Source: Loripinus fragilis (taxonomy: Eukaryota; Mollusca; Bivalvia; Lucinida; Lucinidae). From it: 64,000 nt of DNA. Below the pieces are notes generated by a model. That model had not been told where the DNA came from and did no database searches. It saw only the letters and a program-made list of their open reading frames with translations. This document shows, in pieces, positions 43,615 to 55,319 of this stretch. Position 1 is the stretch's first letter. Each line of letters begins with the position of its first letter. A program made the translations under genes and the position numbers. The stretch is taken from contig OZ026522.1 in NCBI GenBank assembly GCA_964019695.1, positions 74,369,601 through 74,433,600 of the forward strand, given 5' to 3'.

Positions 43615-45205
43615 TAGATTATTATTGCTTTTGATTTGTTTTCAGACTAAATCTAAAGATAACTGACCTTTAAAGCTTTAATTTGTTAATATACTCAGAA
43701 AAACAATTGAGGGATATTAAAATTCTTTTGACTTTATAACATTTGAGAATATAATGTTCAAGCAAATTATTTTTGTCATTGATAGAATTATCACTATGCA
43801 ATTCACCAAAATGAAAAATTGAACTTCACGGGTCATTGGTTATGATACAGTACCACAACAAATGTACCGACCCTCTCTACCCTAAGTTCACAAGCAAAAA
43901 ATTTAGCACTCTCAAATTTTGCTGCAACCTTTACCAGGTCATTGCTTATGTTCAAATTCCAACCACAGACAAAGGTTAACACCAATTTATCAGTCATCCC
44001 CCCTAATAATTGGACAACTTCTTCAACAAAAATACACAAATATGACACACCCCAGTAAATTTGACTACATATTTGCAGTAAAACACTGAAAATAGGTTAA
44101 AAATTAGGTTCCATTTTTGGAGGGAGAACCAGCGATGATTTGGGAGCCAGTCGTTATGGAATACAAACGATAAAAATGGGTTTCAATCATTTTTGAACGT
44201 TTGTGACTTTTCAGTATAGAGGGTTGAACCATTTGGATTTGTACTGTACTTAAACCATTTAAGCGTGACTAAAATAAAGCAACCATTTTGATTGCAGATG
44301 TCAGGAACTATGAAATGCATGCATAATTAGTAAAGTTTTTATTGTATTGAATGTTAGAGATTGGACTGAATCCAAATATCCTTCAATTGTTTTTCTGAGT
44401 ATACTTTGTCATAAGCATACAGCATGTTTTAAAATTTTATTATATGAATTTTGAAAATCAGGATTTTGGAAAATTTCAAATTTCACTCCTGCTATATATA
44501 TATGTATTTCATTATAACATGTCTTTGCTGTTATATTAAAAAAAATTAGAAGATCGAAATACATGTTGTTATCTGTTTTTGTAATGTTTATACTTTATCA
44601 GTCTGACAGTGATATCATCATTTTATTGCATGGTTCAATGTTGTCCCCATATCTCCATTCAAAATTTTGAGGACTTTTGTCTGTAATCCGTGCATCACTG
44701 CAATAGGTTTGTTTAAATACCTATCTAAAACAAAAGAACTGGTACAGTAGAAACTGCTCTTATTCTACCTACAAACCTGGCTCTAAGGTTATCAAGCTTT
44801 TTTTCATGCTCAACTCAATTGAGCATGGAATTAATCATTCTCATAAATGTTACAAATTCATTTTATCATTTATTAGCAGTATAATTACAACATCTAAGAG
44901 TTTGGAAAAGACTTTATTATCAGCATTTCATTTAGCATTTGAAATTTCAATCTTAGTTGATTGAGCATGAAAAAATAACCAAAAAAGAAACAACCTCAGG
45001 CTTGGCTGTTGAGATGCTGAACAATAAAGAAGTTCATACAGGAGGCCTGGATTCTTGTATGATTATTACACAAAATTAGTCATATAAGATTTATAAGTAA
45101 ACTATTACATGTGGTATTCATGTGTGGTGAATTAAGTTTTGTAAACATTTTTATGTAAGTTTCATATACTGTGCATTACACATCATTCACATGTGATTGC
45201 CTTTT
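43615..45205. other. No gene seen
   Basis: AT-rich. The minus-strand frame at 43,833-44,048 has no domain or splice support. Confidence 0.4.
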
Positions 45206-45210
45206 TATGT

Positions 45211-45602
45211 AAATTTATATAAAGGCACATATATAATATTTATATAAAAGGGCAATGATATGATTTTCATATAATTTTTTATATAATTATTATGTGAAAA
45301 TGATTATCAGTATCATCTGATTATCATGTGTATTTCAATTTACGTAAAATTATATCATTCTTATATAAGAATAATATAATCTGTTTTATAAGATCCGCAT
45401 GCGGCTAAATTTATATAAAGGCACATATATAATATTTATATAAAAGGGCAATGATATGATTTTCATATAATTTTTTATATAATTATTATGTGAAAATGAT
45501 TATCAGTATCATCTAATTATCATGTGTATTTCAATTTACGTAAAATTATATCATTCTTATATAAGAATAATATAATCTGTTTTATAAGATCCGCATGCGG
45601 CT
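45211..45602. repeat. Perfect-grade tandem duplication, 2 x 196 bp
   Basis: 45,211-45,406 and 45,407-45,602 differ at one base seen by eye (ATCTGATT versus ATCTAATT). Each starts AAATTTATATAAAGGCACAT and ends ATCCGCATGCGGCT, and is full of ATATAA-type palindromes. Flanking GCCTTTTTATG and GCCTTTTTTA suggest the crossover site. Confidence 0.97.
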
Positions 45603-45734
45603 GCCTTTTTTAACAAGTATTATATGAAAGTTTTTATATAAGAATCATATAATTATTATATGATTTCTACGCGTGGCGAAGTTTGTAGCGAGCATATGGC
45701 CAAAAAGTCATCAAAATTATGAATACATATTTCA

Positions 45735-47000
45735 TTTGGGCCTGATCCGGATCAAAACTGTTTCGCTTTCTGTTGGTATTACTGAATTTTTGAAAAGTAA
45801 TTTTATAAAGAATCAGCAGACAACACAAATGCTAAAATTATGTTACCTCTCAACTATTTAACAAAAACTGTTAAAGTAGATTTTTTTATGTATACTTAGC
45901 TGATATTAATATTAGTTTTATTACGATGCCGAAGCAAATTCAGGAATACCACCACAATGTCAAACAGTTTGGATTCTGATCAGGTCTGAGATGTAGGGCC
46001 TGATCTGGATCTAAACTCTTTGCAAAGTGAATAAAGAGATGGCACAAGCAGGTGGTCCTAACAGGTGCAGCTTTACAGTAAATACAGTTATTAGGCAGCA
46101 TAATATAAAAATCTGAAGGGGGCGGGGGCGGTCAGGTGGTAGAGGGTGGTGATTTTTTAGTTCCAAAACAAGATGGTGGAGCACTGCCTACATGGGTTTA
46201 AATATTTGTATAACTTGATTTATTGTGGAGTACTCTAAAGTGTCCAGTTTTCTTGTTTTAGGTGGTTGTTCTGGCACATAAATCCAGTCAGCCCAGTATA
46301 GTGCCTTCAATGTTTACCGTCCTGAGTTGGCTCCCGGTACCGTTAGTTTAACAGGTGACAGGGCCCAGGGCGACGACAGTAAACATTGGGCTAACAGTAC
46401 ACTGTACTATTGCCAGTAATTAAGTCATATGCATATCGCCTCTCCGACCTTTTATCCGCTAATGTTGTCTGCTGATAAACAAATATTAAGCAAACAGTTT
46501 GGACGAAGATCCGGTCTAACACATTGTTGGGCCTGATCTGGATTCAAGCAGTTATTGCTTAAAGGAGGCACGGTTTGTTTGACTACTAATTATCCCTTAA
46601 GTTAAAGTCGGAATCCAACTGTTTGTCATTCTATTGATATTGACTGAATTTGTTTTGAAGAAGTTAAATCATGAAGAATCAGCAGACAACACTAATGCTA
46701 AAATCATATAACCTCTCAACTATTTAACATAAACTGTTAAAGAAGACAAATGATTTATTTTTATTAGCTGATATTAACAATATTAGTTTTATTACTATGC
46801 CCAAGCAAATTCAGAAAAAAAACACCACAATATCAAACAGCTTGGATCCTGATCCTGTAATCTGTACCTGAGATGTAGGGCCTGCTCTTGATCTAAACTC
46901 TTTGCAAAGTGAATAAAGAGATGGAACAAGCAGGGGGCCCTAACAGGTGCAGCTTTACTGTGAATACAGGTATATGGGCAGCATAATATGAAAAACTGTC
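45735..47000. repeat. T1-rich direct duplication, offset about 866 bp
   Basis: 45,755-46,115 and 46,615-46,995 share order and sequence: AATCAGCAGACAACAC, TTACCTCTCAACTATTTAAC, GATATTAA with ATTAGTTTTATTAC, a T1 centre, CTCTTTGCAAAGTGAATAAA and CCTAACAGGTGCAGCTTTAC. Between them lie a small hairpin (46,290-46,410, AATGTTTACCGTC paired with its inverse) and another T1 piece at 46,466-46,560. Confidence 0.85.
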
Positions 47001-47164
47001 TTTGGGTTTGTGATCAAGTAAATCTAAAATACAGTTTACCTGCTTGCTTCACTACAACATGCAGCAACTGAGCTGGATCAATACCATATACAATATAAAT
47101 GTGAATAAATGCAGAAAAAATACTTTGCCATTGAATAAAATCCTCTAAGGATGAATACTGTGCA

Positions 47165-47610
47165 GAAAAAAATCCCCATGGTGAAAAATCCCTGCGGGGA
47201 AAAATTCCTGCGGGGAAATATCCCCGCGGGGATTTTTCCCCATGGGGAAAATAAAAATGTTAATATATACTTGAAACATACTCAAATGAGTCAAACAGAT
47301 TGCAAGAGTGAACCTAAGCTTGATTTTAGACCCTTAAACAGATTTTTAAAAATCCAAAAATCCCTGCGGGGAAAAATCCCCGCGGGGAAAAATGAAAAAT
47401 TGTTATTACTGGTGGACATTCATTTTTACACACCATTAACATGAGATCTTGTCATATTTGAATAAAAAGATGAGTTTTAGAATTTTCGAAAATCCCCGCG
47501 GGGAAATTTTTCGCACGGGGAAAAAATCCCCGCGGGGATGGTGAAAAATCCCCGCGGGGAAATATTTTCCCCGTGGGGATTTGCAAATCCCCGCGGGGAT
47601 TTTGACCTTT
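47165..47610. repeat. Cluster of CCCCGCGGGG palindromes
   Basis: About 13 copies of the 12-base palindrome TCCCCGCGGGGA or one-step variants (CCCATGGGG, CCCTGCGGGG, CCCCGTGGGG) are spaced by A/T-rich linkers such as AAAAA. It stands apart from the AT-rich background on both sides. Confidence 0.95.
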
Positions 47611-47614
47611 GTCG

Positions 47615-48245
47615 TGGAATATTTTCTAGGTCATTACAGATTTTAAGCCAAAAACCTATAGAATTTCCTCAGTAGGGTCTATTCTACTGGAAATAAGTCA
47701 CTTTAGCTTTCTATGTCAACTAAAAGTACTAGGTCATTTTGCCAAAAACTGGTTTGGCAAAAAAATTCCGGTGGCAGTTAAAGTCAGTTTTTCCCAAGAA
47801 AGCATGTTCTGATGTCTCTAGGCTTATCTTATCCCGTATATTCACCAGCGACCCAAACCGGACGGCTCTAAGTGACGTTTACCGCTTATTCACTACCATT
47901 TTGTATCTTGCCAATCAAGCAGCGTGTTTTGACGCAATATTTGACTGCATTACGAATATGATTGGACGTTTGCTTAATTTGCACATTGTCAAGTCGACGC
48001 CAAATAACCGAACATGGAAAAGAAGGGATTTCTTGATCTTTATTCTGACGTTAACGTCACATTTTACGTTTTCATATGTTTTCATCTTGTAGCGTAAAAT
48101 GTAGCGTTAAAATGATGTTTTGGTATTTCATCACATGCAATTAATACTCAATAAGAAATTTTCAAATAAGATTTCACCAAACCGTCATTTAAACACGCAA
48201 AAATTATATTTTTGTCTGTTGCGTTTCTTTATTCCTTAAGTATAG
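47615..48245. other. CpG-richer stretch with a 117-codon open frame, unassigned
   Basis: A plus-strand frame 47,739-48,092 begins at TTG and reads KKFRWQLKSVFPKKACSDVS then RLILSRIFTSDPNRTALSDV. It has no ATG start, no recognised domain and no splice support. TGACGTTAACGTCA-type palindromes near 48,048 could be CRE-like sites, but this is weak. Confidence 0.25.
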
Positions 48246-48252
48246 TTACTTT

Positions 48253-49110
48253 GAATAAAACTACGCCTCCTTTTCAGCTTTTACCTATGCCTAAGGTTGA
48301 CTAGTCCTAATTACACATTCATTATACGCCACCTTAACATTAAGCGAAAAGTCAAGTAATACCCCCAAAGACCTACACAGGTCTTAACCTCAGTTTGGGT
48401 CGATCTGCAATCAACAGACAGACTACCTGGTGAAGTTATGGGAATAAGAGGTTCCAGTAAGTATGTTATATTACTTGACTTTCCGCTTACTGTAAAGGCG
48501 GCAATTTTAATATTCATATCGGGGTGTGGTTCGGCTATTTCATCTGCTAAGGAAGGGAATCCGGTTTTATTTATTTATAATTTGGTAAAGAGTAAAAAAG
48601 CTTTTTGAGCCGCGCAAACTTGCGTGCATTTCATTAAAATCCTAACCGTATACACACTGAACCCACATTCATTAACCCTTAAAGCGCATAACCACAAAAT
48701 GTATGTTTTTGTCGTCCACTAAACTATTTGAAGCCTCATAGATAAATAGTGTGGACTCAGATCAGACTGCTCCTGTAGGAGCAGTCTGATCTGGGTCCAC
48801 AATGTTCGCCTCCCTGCTTATGTTAAATAGACATTTTCAGATGCAGTTATTTTGCTGGCGTTTTAAGGACTAAATAATGACTGAGGTGGTAGCAAAGGTT
48901 GATATGGTTACTTTTGAATACAACTACGCCTCCTTTTCAGCTTTTACCTATGCCTAAGGTTGACTAGTCCTAATTACGCATTCATTATACGCCACCTTAA
49001 CATTAAGCGAAAAGTCAATTAATACCCTCCCCCCCCAAAAAAAGACCTACACAGGTCTTAACCTCAGTTCGGGTCGATCTGCCATCAACAGACAGACTAC
49101 CTGGTGACTT
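48253..49110. repeat. Two copies of a 190-bp repeat with a hairpin end
   Basis: CTACGCCTCCTTTTCAGCTT through CATTATACGCCACCTTAACA to GACAGACTACCTGGTGA occurs at 48,261-48,435 and 48,921-49,106. In the first copy 48,311-48,362 pairs inverted with 48,463-48,515 (AAGTCAAGTAATA, and its partner), so it is a fold-back element; the second copy lacks the returning arm. Confidence 0.85.
48751..48800. repeat. GATC-type palindrome, best copy
   Basis: GTGGACTCAGATCAGACTGC then TCCT pairs with its inverted partner over 24 bases with a single mismatch and a two-base centre. Looser relatives lie at 13,970, 22,624, 25,903, 28,809, 29,097 and 41,076. Confidence 0.95.
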
Positions 49111-49111
49111 T

Positions 49112-51405
49112 TTGTTTTGGTAGCGTGGCCAGCAAGAATCTACTATAGTCTGAACACAATAGGTGATGCCCAATTATACTGAGGGAAAAAAGTTTTATAA
49201 TGGGGTGTTCCATAGGTGATCTTTGAAGCATTAGATCTTTTTAAATGGCAGGTTCGCAAACATGTCAATTGTTTGAAAATGACCTAATTGCTACTCGCAA
49301 GTAGTCAAAAGAAACAAAACGCGACTTCATAGTGAGTATTTGATCTGCTGATCATTTTTAATTTCAAACGTTATTCAATTGAAAGGGAGGTATTTTGGAA
49401 AAATACGATTTTCAACTAAAAACTGTATGAAAAGTGTGAACATAACATTCAGTTTTACGGTGCCACGGGGTTGTCTGCAGTTTGTGATTGTGGTATTTCC
49501 TGATCATACTCACTTACTATTTTTACACCGTTTTTCACTGTCTTACTTTTGGGTCTAAACATTGGACAGAAAAATGAAATGTTTAGTCGAAAACTATTCG
49601 CACTATTGCCAGATAAGCTGTTTTAGCAAGGGGGCATAAAACCAGACTTTACATTATGTGAAATGTCAACCTGTTAATATCATCGTACTTGTGGACGTTT
49701 GTCAACATATATTTTTGACACTATGAAAATATTTGTCCTAATTCTTATAAACTGTGAATCCTCAAATTATATTGCTTAACTTTTTTCCTCAGTATAGCTG
49801 ATTGCTGAGCTCAGCTACCTTTTCAAGAAAAAGCAAGATGACTATGAAACCTAAGTGTACTTATGAGGGGGGTTTTGGTCATGATCTTGGGCGAGCTAAG
49901 AGGCAAAATGCCTATGAAATTTTTAGTTTCCACAATTTAGGAAAGTAATAGATCTATATTTACTAATGAATTCCTCATCATCAATATTAATTGCAGGTTA
50001 AGATTATCTTAAGCTTCTCTTAATTTTCATATGCGGGTGAAACAAAAGATAATATTTTTACTAAGCTTACACATTTCATTAAAATGGCTAAAATATAAAG
50101 CAGTACACTAAGTGCTATCACAATTCGAATTGCTAATTCTCTTTTGACCTTAGACTCTTAAATTGAGATTAAAACCTGACTAAAAGTTGAAAGGAAACCC
50201 TTTAAGCAACTTAAAATATAAGTGATTTCTCTTAAGCCTCCAGCACTTTCCCAAACATGCTTTTATATACTTGACCTGTCTGAAACGTTGTAAATCCATT
50301 CCCTATCTCATAACTCGATAACTTCAAGCTTAAGGCTTTTATAAATTATACCTGTTAGTCTCATAGGATAACTCGAGTGGCTGTTCAAGAATACACTTGG
50401 GCCATAGAAAGTGAAAGTAGCTATCAAAGGCCTAGGTGAGACCCCTTAGTTCCACAAGTATAATTGAAGGCTTAATTTAAAATTGTCACTAGCTCAAGGT
50501 AATTAAGTTGTAGCACGGCCACCAATCCAGCCCCTTCATCGTAAAATACAATGATACTAAATTTATGAGAGGGACTTCCTAAAATGCTGAAGCGGAACTC
50601 GATTCGTGTAAGAAACAGTGTGTTCTCTTGTTTTGTTATCAATTACTCGCATTTTAAGAGGTGTTTCGCAAATCGGAGAATGCTATTCGATGGGCCATTA
50701 ATCTAGCTTCGCTGTTGAACTTATCGATCGTTTGTAGCCAGATGAGTGTGTCCGAAATTCGGTTCAAGGCGGACACAACAACGTGTGTTTTGATGTCAAT
50801 ATTGAAATTATGACACAAAACTGTTTGAAATCTCGCCACTATCAAGAGTTCCTTTTGAAACAAAGGGCTTGGTCATCTTTAAATGCTAATGTAATAGCAT
50901 ATATCACAATACTATCAGAGTTAAATTACCCTGTGTTAAATACTAAGATACACTTTGATTGAGATTGGTCTACGATGCAGAAGATGGATTAATTATGCAG
51001 AAGATGGACCAGCTATGAAGGAGTGGGATCATTAATTAAGTCAATGCTTTAGATAGCTATCAACCCCGATCTTTGCCGTTCATTTATACCACTTCCCTTT
51101 GTATAATCCTTTGTAAAAGTCCCTGCACTAGGAGATCTTCAATTACATAAAATTCCACGTTCTGAAAAAAAGGGAGCAGTTTTTGCCAGGGCGTTAATCT
51201 AAGAAAAAGGTTTTATATATAACACCATATTTCCAAGGATGGTCAAGTTTCGCTGTGTCCATAAACTTTTATCCTGTCAATTAATTTTGTTCCAAAAATG
51301 TTGTGCGCTTTTAACATCTTCGAAACATATCTTGAAATGCGAGTATTTGATAACAAAATATGAGAACACGCTGCTATACTTACATGAATTGAGTCCGGCT
51401 GTATA
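49112..51405. other. Mostly unassigned; contains a fragment of repeat E
   Basis: GGTGCCACGGGGTTGTCTGC to TTCCTGATCATACTCA at 49,459-49,520 matches 24.5 kb. The minus-strand frame 50,654-50,863 (ending ALNRISDTLIWLQTIDKFNS) looks protein-like but is bounded by stops and lacks a good splice site. Confidence 0.45.
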
Positions 51406-51411
51406 GTACTA

Positions 51412-51463
51412 TCCCAGGTTTATAAGGCAAGTGTCTTATCCACTACTCAACAGCGGCTCCTTG
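51412..51463 (-). mobile_element. Head fragment of SINE family 3
   Basis: On the minus strand AAGGAGCCGCTGTTGAGTAG then TGGATAAGACACTTGCC matches the 20.9-kb SINE head. Confidence 0.7.
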
Positions 51464-51529
51464 GTACAATGTGTTTCATCGTAGTTAAAGGGGTCTATGA
51501 AAATACTTTTAAACTCTTAAAAATGAGTG

Positions 51530-51765
51530 CATGCGCGGATCCAGAGATGGGATAGGGTCTGGAACCCCCTGGAAAATCATAATTTTTATAGCTTTCTATA
51601 GAAAAAGCATCTTGAACCCCTCCCCCGAAAAAAAATTCAACCCCCCCTTGTAAAACGATGGAACCCGTCTGAAACCTTAGAAAACAATAGTTTTCCTTAA
51701 AATTAACCATTGGACCTCCACTGTTAAACTGTAAAACACCTAATTCTAAGTTGTCAGAGCTTTTC
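51530..51765 (-). repeat. Dispersed repeat C, inverted copy
   Basis: GCGGATCCAGAGATGG, CTGGAACCCCCTGGAAAATC and TTTATAGCTTTCTATAGAAA parallel the end of the 21.2-kb copy in reverse, as do ATGGAACCCGTCTGAAACCT and CTGTTAAACTGTAAAACACC. Confidence 0.75.
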
Positions 51766-51872
51766 CCTGTCAGTTGGGTCTGGACTCCCCATGACCTTTC
51801 CTGCTCAGCGCATAGAGTTTTTTCGGCTTGTCTGTTTGTTCCCCCGTTTGCCCTTCCAACACTATCCTATAC

Positions 51873-52012
51873 CTGCAACGTCTTTTGGAAAGGTCATTCT
51901 TTTTCATGTTTGGGTTATCTGCCATACTAATCTGTGATAAGATAGCACTGTTGTTCCGAATACGGCAATATTCGAATAGAGCTGCTTCGTAGCTGTTTTC
52001 GAGGGAAGCCAT
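51873..52012 (-). CDS. Candidate first coding exon, unknown protein
   Basis: ATG at 52,012-52,010 opens 46 codons, MASLENSYEAALFEYCRIRN then NSAILSQISMADNPNMKKND, up to a donor GTTGCAG|GTATAG (intron from 51,872 downward). TTTAGTAG just upstream may be an acceptor of a leader intron. The frame would continue to 51,770 if unspliced. The sequence mixes charged and polar residues like a real protein. No domain is recognised. The short length makes chance possible. Confidence 0.3.
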
Positions 52013-52199
52013 CAACTACTAAATGAATGATGTCTCCTGTCACTATACTCAAAACAAATGTTGGCCATACGCTTGCCGTGGACCCAAACAAGCAACTCTA
52101 AAACTGAGCCACTGCGCCCCTTAGTAATGAATAAGAAAAAGAAAATTTGGGCCTATAGGTTTCTTACGACTGCTCCAACTGGCTTGTTTTGATCGTCAG

Positions 52200-52477
52200 G
52201 CGAAAATCCATTCTGGAAACCCCACAGTGGAGAAGAGGCGGATGCCGGTGTTGGTGAGGGACAGGGTAGGACAACTAAGAAGCCACACCAATACTTATTT
52301 GACAGAAGAAGAGAGAACTATAAACAGTTCAAGAAAAGGGGGTTTTCACATAATGAACAACAAAAACGAGGGCATTTTCTCAAAACAGAGAGCCAATTAA
52401 AATCGGAGACCAACCGGGCTGCACACAGGATTATCTGTAATATAATTCCCCACCACGAAGAAGGAAAAACATCTTGA
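52200..52477 (+). CDS. Candidate terminal exon, Lys/Arg/His-rich protein
   Basis: The acceptor GGCTTGTTTTGATCGTCAG (AG 52,198-52,199) opens a frame of 91 codons without an internal ATG start, closed by TGA at 52,475. It begins ENPFWKPHSGEEADAGVGEG, continues HQYLFDRRRENYKQFKKRGF and ends IICNIIPHHEEGKTS. The composition (many K, R, H, Q, E) is protein-like and unlike the flanking AT-rich DNA. It could be the last exon of a host gene or part of an old mobile element. No family is recognised. Confidence 0.35.
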
Positions 52478-52479
52478 TC

Positions 52480-54415
52480 TTGTATTCTAATAAGAATATG
52501 ACGTAAGGCATTTATGTTGTTGAACTTTGTAATGCAGTATTGTTTTAATCAAAGGCAATACTTTTTAGGATACATGACACAACAGTGCCTAAAACCGTGC
52601 GATCAACTTGCCCCATCTTCTTCATAGTAAGATCCCTCTCCTTCGTAACTAGTTCCCTTTATGCATAGCTAGTCCACTTTCTTCATAGTATATCGATAAT
52701 TCTTCAATTACAGGCGATTAAACAACATTGATTGGTGACATATATTTAATTTTTATCAAAACGGATATAGAAATTATAAAAAGTTGACAAACGGTTTTAC
52801 GCGGTATGTTTAGGCTTAAAATTCACAACACGACCTGAAATACACACACTGCATACACCATTTATCAGTTGTACAAGCCATAGAAGTTTGTAAATTAAAT
52901 TTTAAAACACATGATATTTATCATATTCTCCTACCAAATAATGGTGTGCCATCTCGATGAGTTATTACAACTGCTTATATATTTTGTTTAAATCTTCGAA
53001 CCATTTCGATTTAGATACACCTAAAGTGATCATTACATAACCAAACACGTATGTGTATCTTCTTGCTGTAGATTGTTATGTAAAAGCAGGATTAGTGAAA
53101 CCCAGCCATATGACTACTAGTTGTCCATGTTCGAGTGGTTTAACCTGTCATGGTAAAGGAATGTTCGACGTTCCCCTGGGAGAGATAGGTATGTTTGAAA
53201 ATGTATATAATAATAAATAGGAATACGCCATCGTTATTCTTACTTAATTTCACGTATGATGTGTAAAGGATGAAATCAAACCTAACTATCTCAAGTTTTA
53301 GCATTTTTTCATAATTAAAAAAAAACACTACATCGACAAGGTTATGGCAAGAACTATGTATACTTGTAGGTGACAAACGTTTTAAGCCAATGTAAGCCTA
53401 CCTTCCTCTTTATGGGATATTTGCAAGTATTGCAGACTCATAAGGTTATTAAACTTTGGAAAAAAATAACACAAACACCAATAGAAATTTAGCGTGTCCA
53501 TCTGATAAGGGTAGGCAAGCTTATTCTGCTTAAATGGGTAAAGAACCAAGACGTGAATGTAGAATACCGTGCTAGTGGCATCAGGGTTGTTGCATTTTCT
53601 TCAAAGAACTCTCATGAGGAGATACAACCCAGTCAGTTGTTTCCACACTTTAAATGTTTGAAAAAGTCAGGAAACCTCAACGCGAGCTAAACAATATTTT
53701 GTTTAAACAACAGCAGAATCTATGGTAAAGAATCGACCTGTAAAATATTTACCCAACAAAAAAGAAACGCATACAGTAACTTTTTTCTGTTAGGTTCGTG
53801 TAATTTAATTAATAAAATCGTTACTACGTGTCGGTTTGTAACGAAGCTTTAGTATGACATCACTGAATATCTAAACTTGTACCTTGTATGAAAAAACTGG
53901 TAAGTAATTTTTGCACGTGCTTAATAAACCCTACTGTTCAAATGGCATTTTTATTGTACAGTATATCTGGATATTGTTTCAGTGCTTTCTGACATATGTT
54001 AATGCAAAACCGTGTTATACCAAGACTGTAGCATGTTTGTCCAGAGACTTACTCAAAAATCATAACATTGATGCGCTATTTGGCTATATGCTACCGATTG
54101 TACATGTTTGAGACATTTTTAAAAGCGTAACGTCAGGTGTCATTATGATCAAATGTTCACTGCGTTGCGTTTCGAATGGACAGTAATCGCCAGAATAAGA
54201 TCATAAACATTTTTGGTTTGATGTGTTGTTGGTTTACTGCCTGAATGCGGACTGACGTCTAATTAAACGCCCTGGGACATTTATAATGACACCTACCCTG
54301 TTCTTATACAATTTACAAAAAAGTGTTATGAATCTTTTAGGATAAACCGTTCGATTAACACACTTAAGATCAGTCCATCAAATAGAACAACTGCATTTAT
54401 TATTTTAACGAAAAT
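52480..54415. other. No gene seen
   Basis: Short frames only (up to 78 codons); no repeat recognised. Confidence 0.45.
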
Positions 54416-54417
54416 AT

Positions 54418-54965
54418 ATTTTTTTGTTTTTACCTGCGTCGCTTTAGCGAAAACAGTTCTAGTAGTCTGTCCATCCGTCAGTCTGCCCGCAAAACTTTTG
54501 GGGTGCCTAATTTGTGTAATCTGTAACTCCGAAAGTTTTCATTACTTTTTATTTAAACTTTGCATAGTGGCTATTCACATATTGAAAATGTGCACCTCCT
54601 ATTTTGTGCTCATTTGATAAATATTTTCTCATTTTTTGTGTGTGTTGGACTTAGACATTTTTTCCATCCGAAATGCATAGGGGGTGTCTGGTTTGTGTAA
54701 TATATAACTCCAACAGTTTTATTTCCTTTTTTTCAAACTTTGCATAATAATTGTTCACACATTGATGATGTGCACCTCACATTTTGTGCGCCTTTGATAG
54801 AGGTCCTTTGGGTTGCTTACATTGTTAATTTGTGTGTAATTCAAACAGATTTCATTCCTTTATATTCAAACTTTGCATAATGAGTGTTCACACATTGAAT
54901 ATGTGCACTGGCAACGCAGGTCCAGAGCAGAGTTTGGTCTTGTTTTGTGGGGGTTATATTTAAGC
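54418..54965 (+). repeat. Three-unit tandem repeat (steps about 181 and 134 bp)
   Basis: TAACTCC or TAATTCA then CAGTTTTATTTCCTTTTT, TTCAAACTTTGCATAATA and TTCACACATTGA(A)(T/G)ATGTGCAC recur from 54,524, 54,705 and 54,838. A lead-in GTCTGTCCATCCGTCAGTCT precedes it and repeat E follows at 54,968-55,045. The layout resembles the larger array at 56-57.8 kb. Confidence 0.75.
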
Positions 54966-55127
54966 CCCTTGATGGCTGCTGTCCGTTCTAAGGCAGCGTT
55001 ACTGGTGTTGTTAGTTCATTTTCTGTTGCTACTTCCATCGTGTGCTTTACTTTTGCATGGGTGAAAGATTTCAGCATTATTCCTGAATTCAGAATGCATC
55101 TCATTAATTTTTAGTTTCTCTGAAGAC

Positions 55128-55316
55128 AATTAAGAAATAGATCAGCTCTTATGCATGAAGTGTTGAGTAATAATTCACTGTTTATCGGTCAGTTGTAAAG
55201 AAAATCAAATCACGAGCGTGCAGCGCGAGTGAATTATCTTCGTACAACTAACCGACAAACAGTGAATTATTACTCAACAATTCACGCATAAATGCTGATC
55301 TATTTCAATTCTTACA
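55128..55316. repeat. Fold-back palindrome with about 70-base arms
   Basis: TAAGAAATAGATCAGCTCTT, GTTGAGTAATAATTCACTGT and TCGGTCAGTTGTA are answered in inverted order by 55,245-55,316 (CAGTGAATTATTACTCAACA, ATGCTGATCTATTTC). The centre is CpG-rich (CACGAGCGTGCAGCGCGAGT). Confidence 0.9.
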
Positions 55317-55319
55317 CAC

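Noticed and set aside
47739..48092. 117-codon plus-strand gene
   Set aside because: It starts at TTG without an upstream acceptor, and no domain is seen; kept only as an unassigned stretch.
50654..50863. 69-codon minus-strand exon
   Set aside because: The peptide looks plausible but both sides are stops and there is no convincing splice site.
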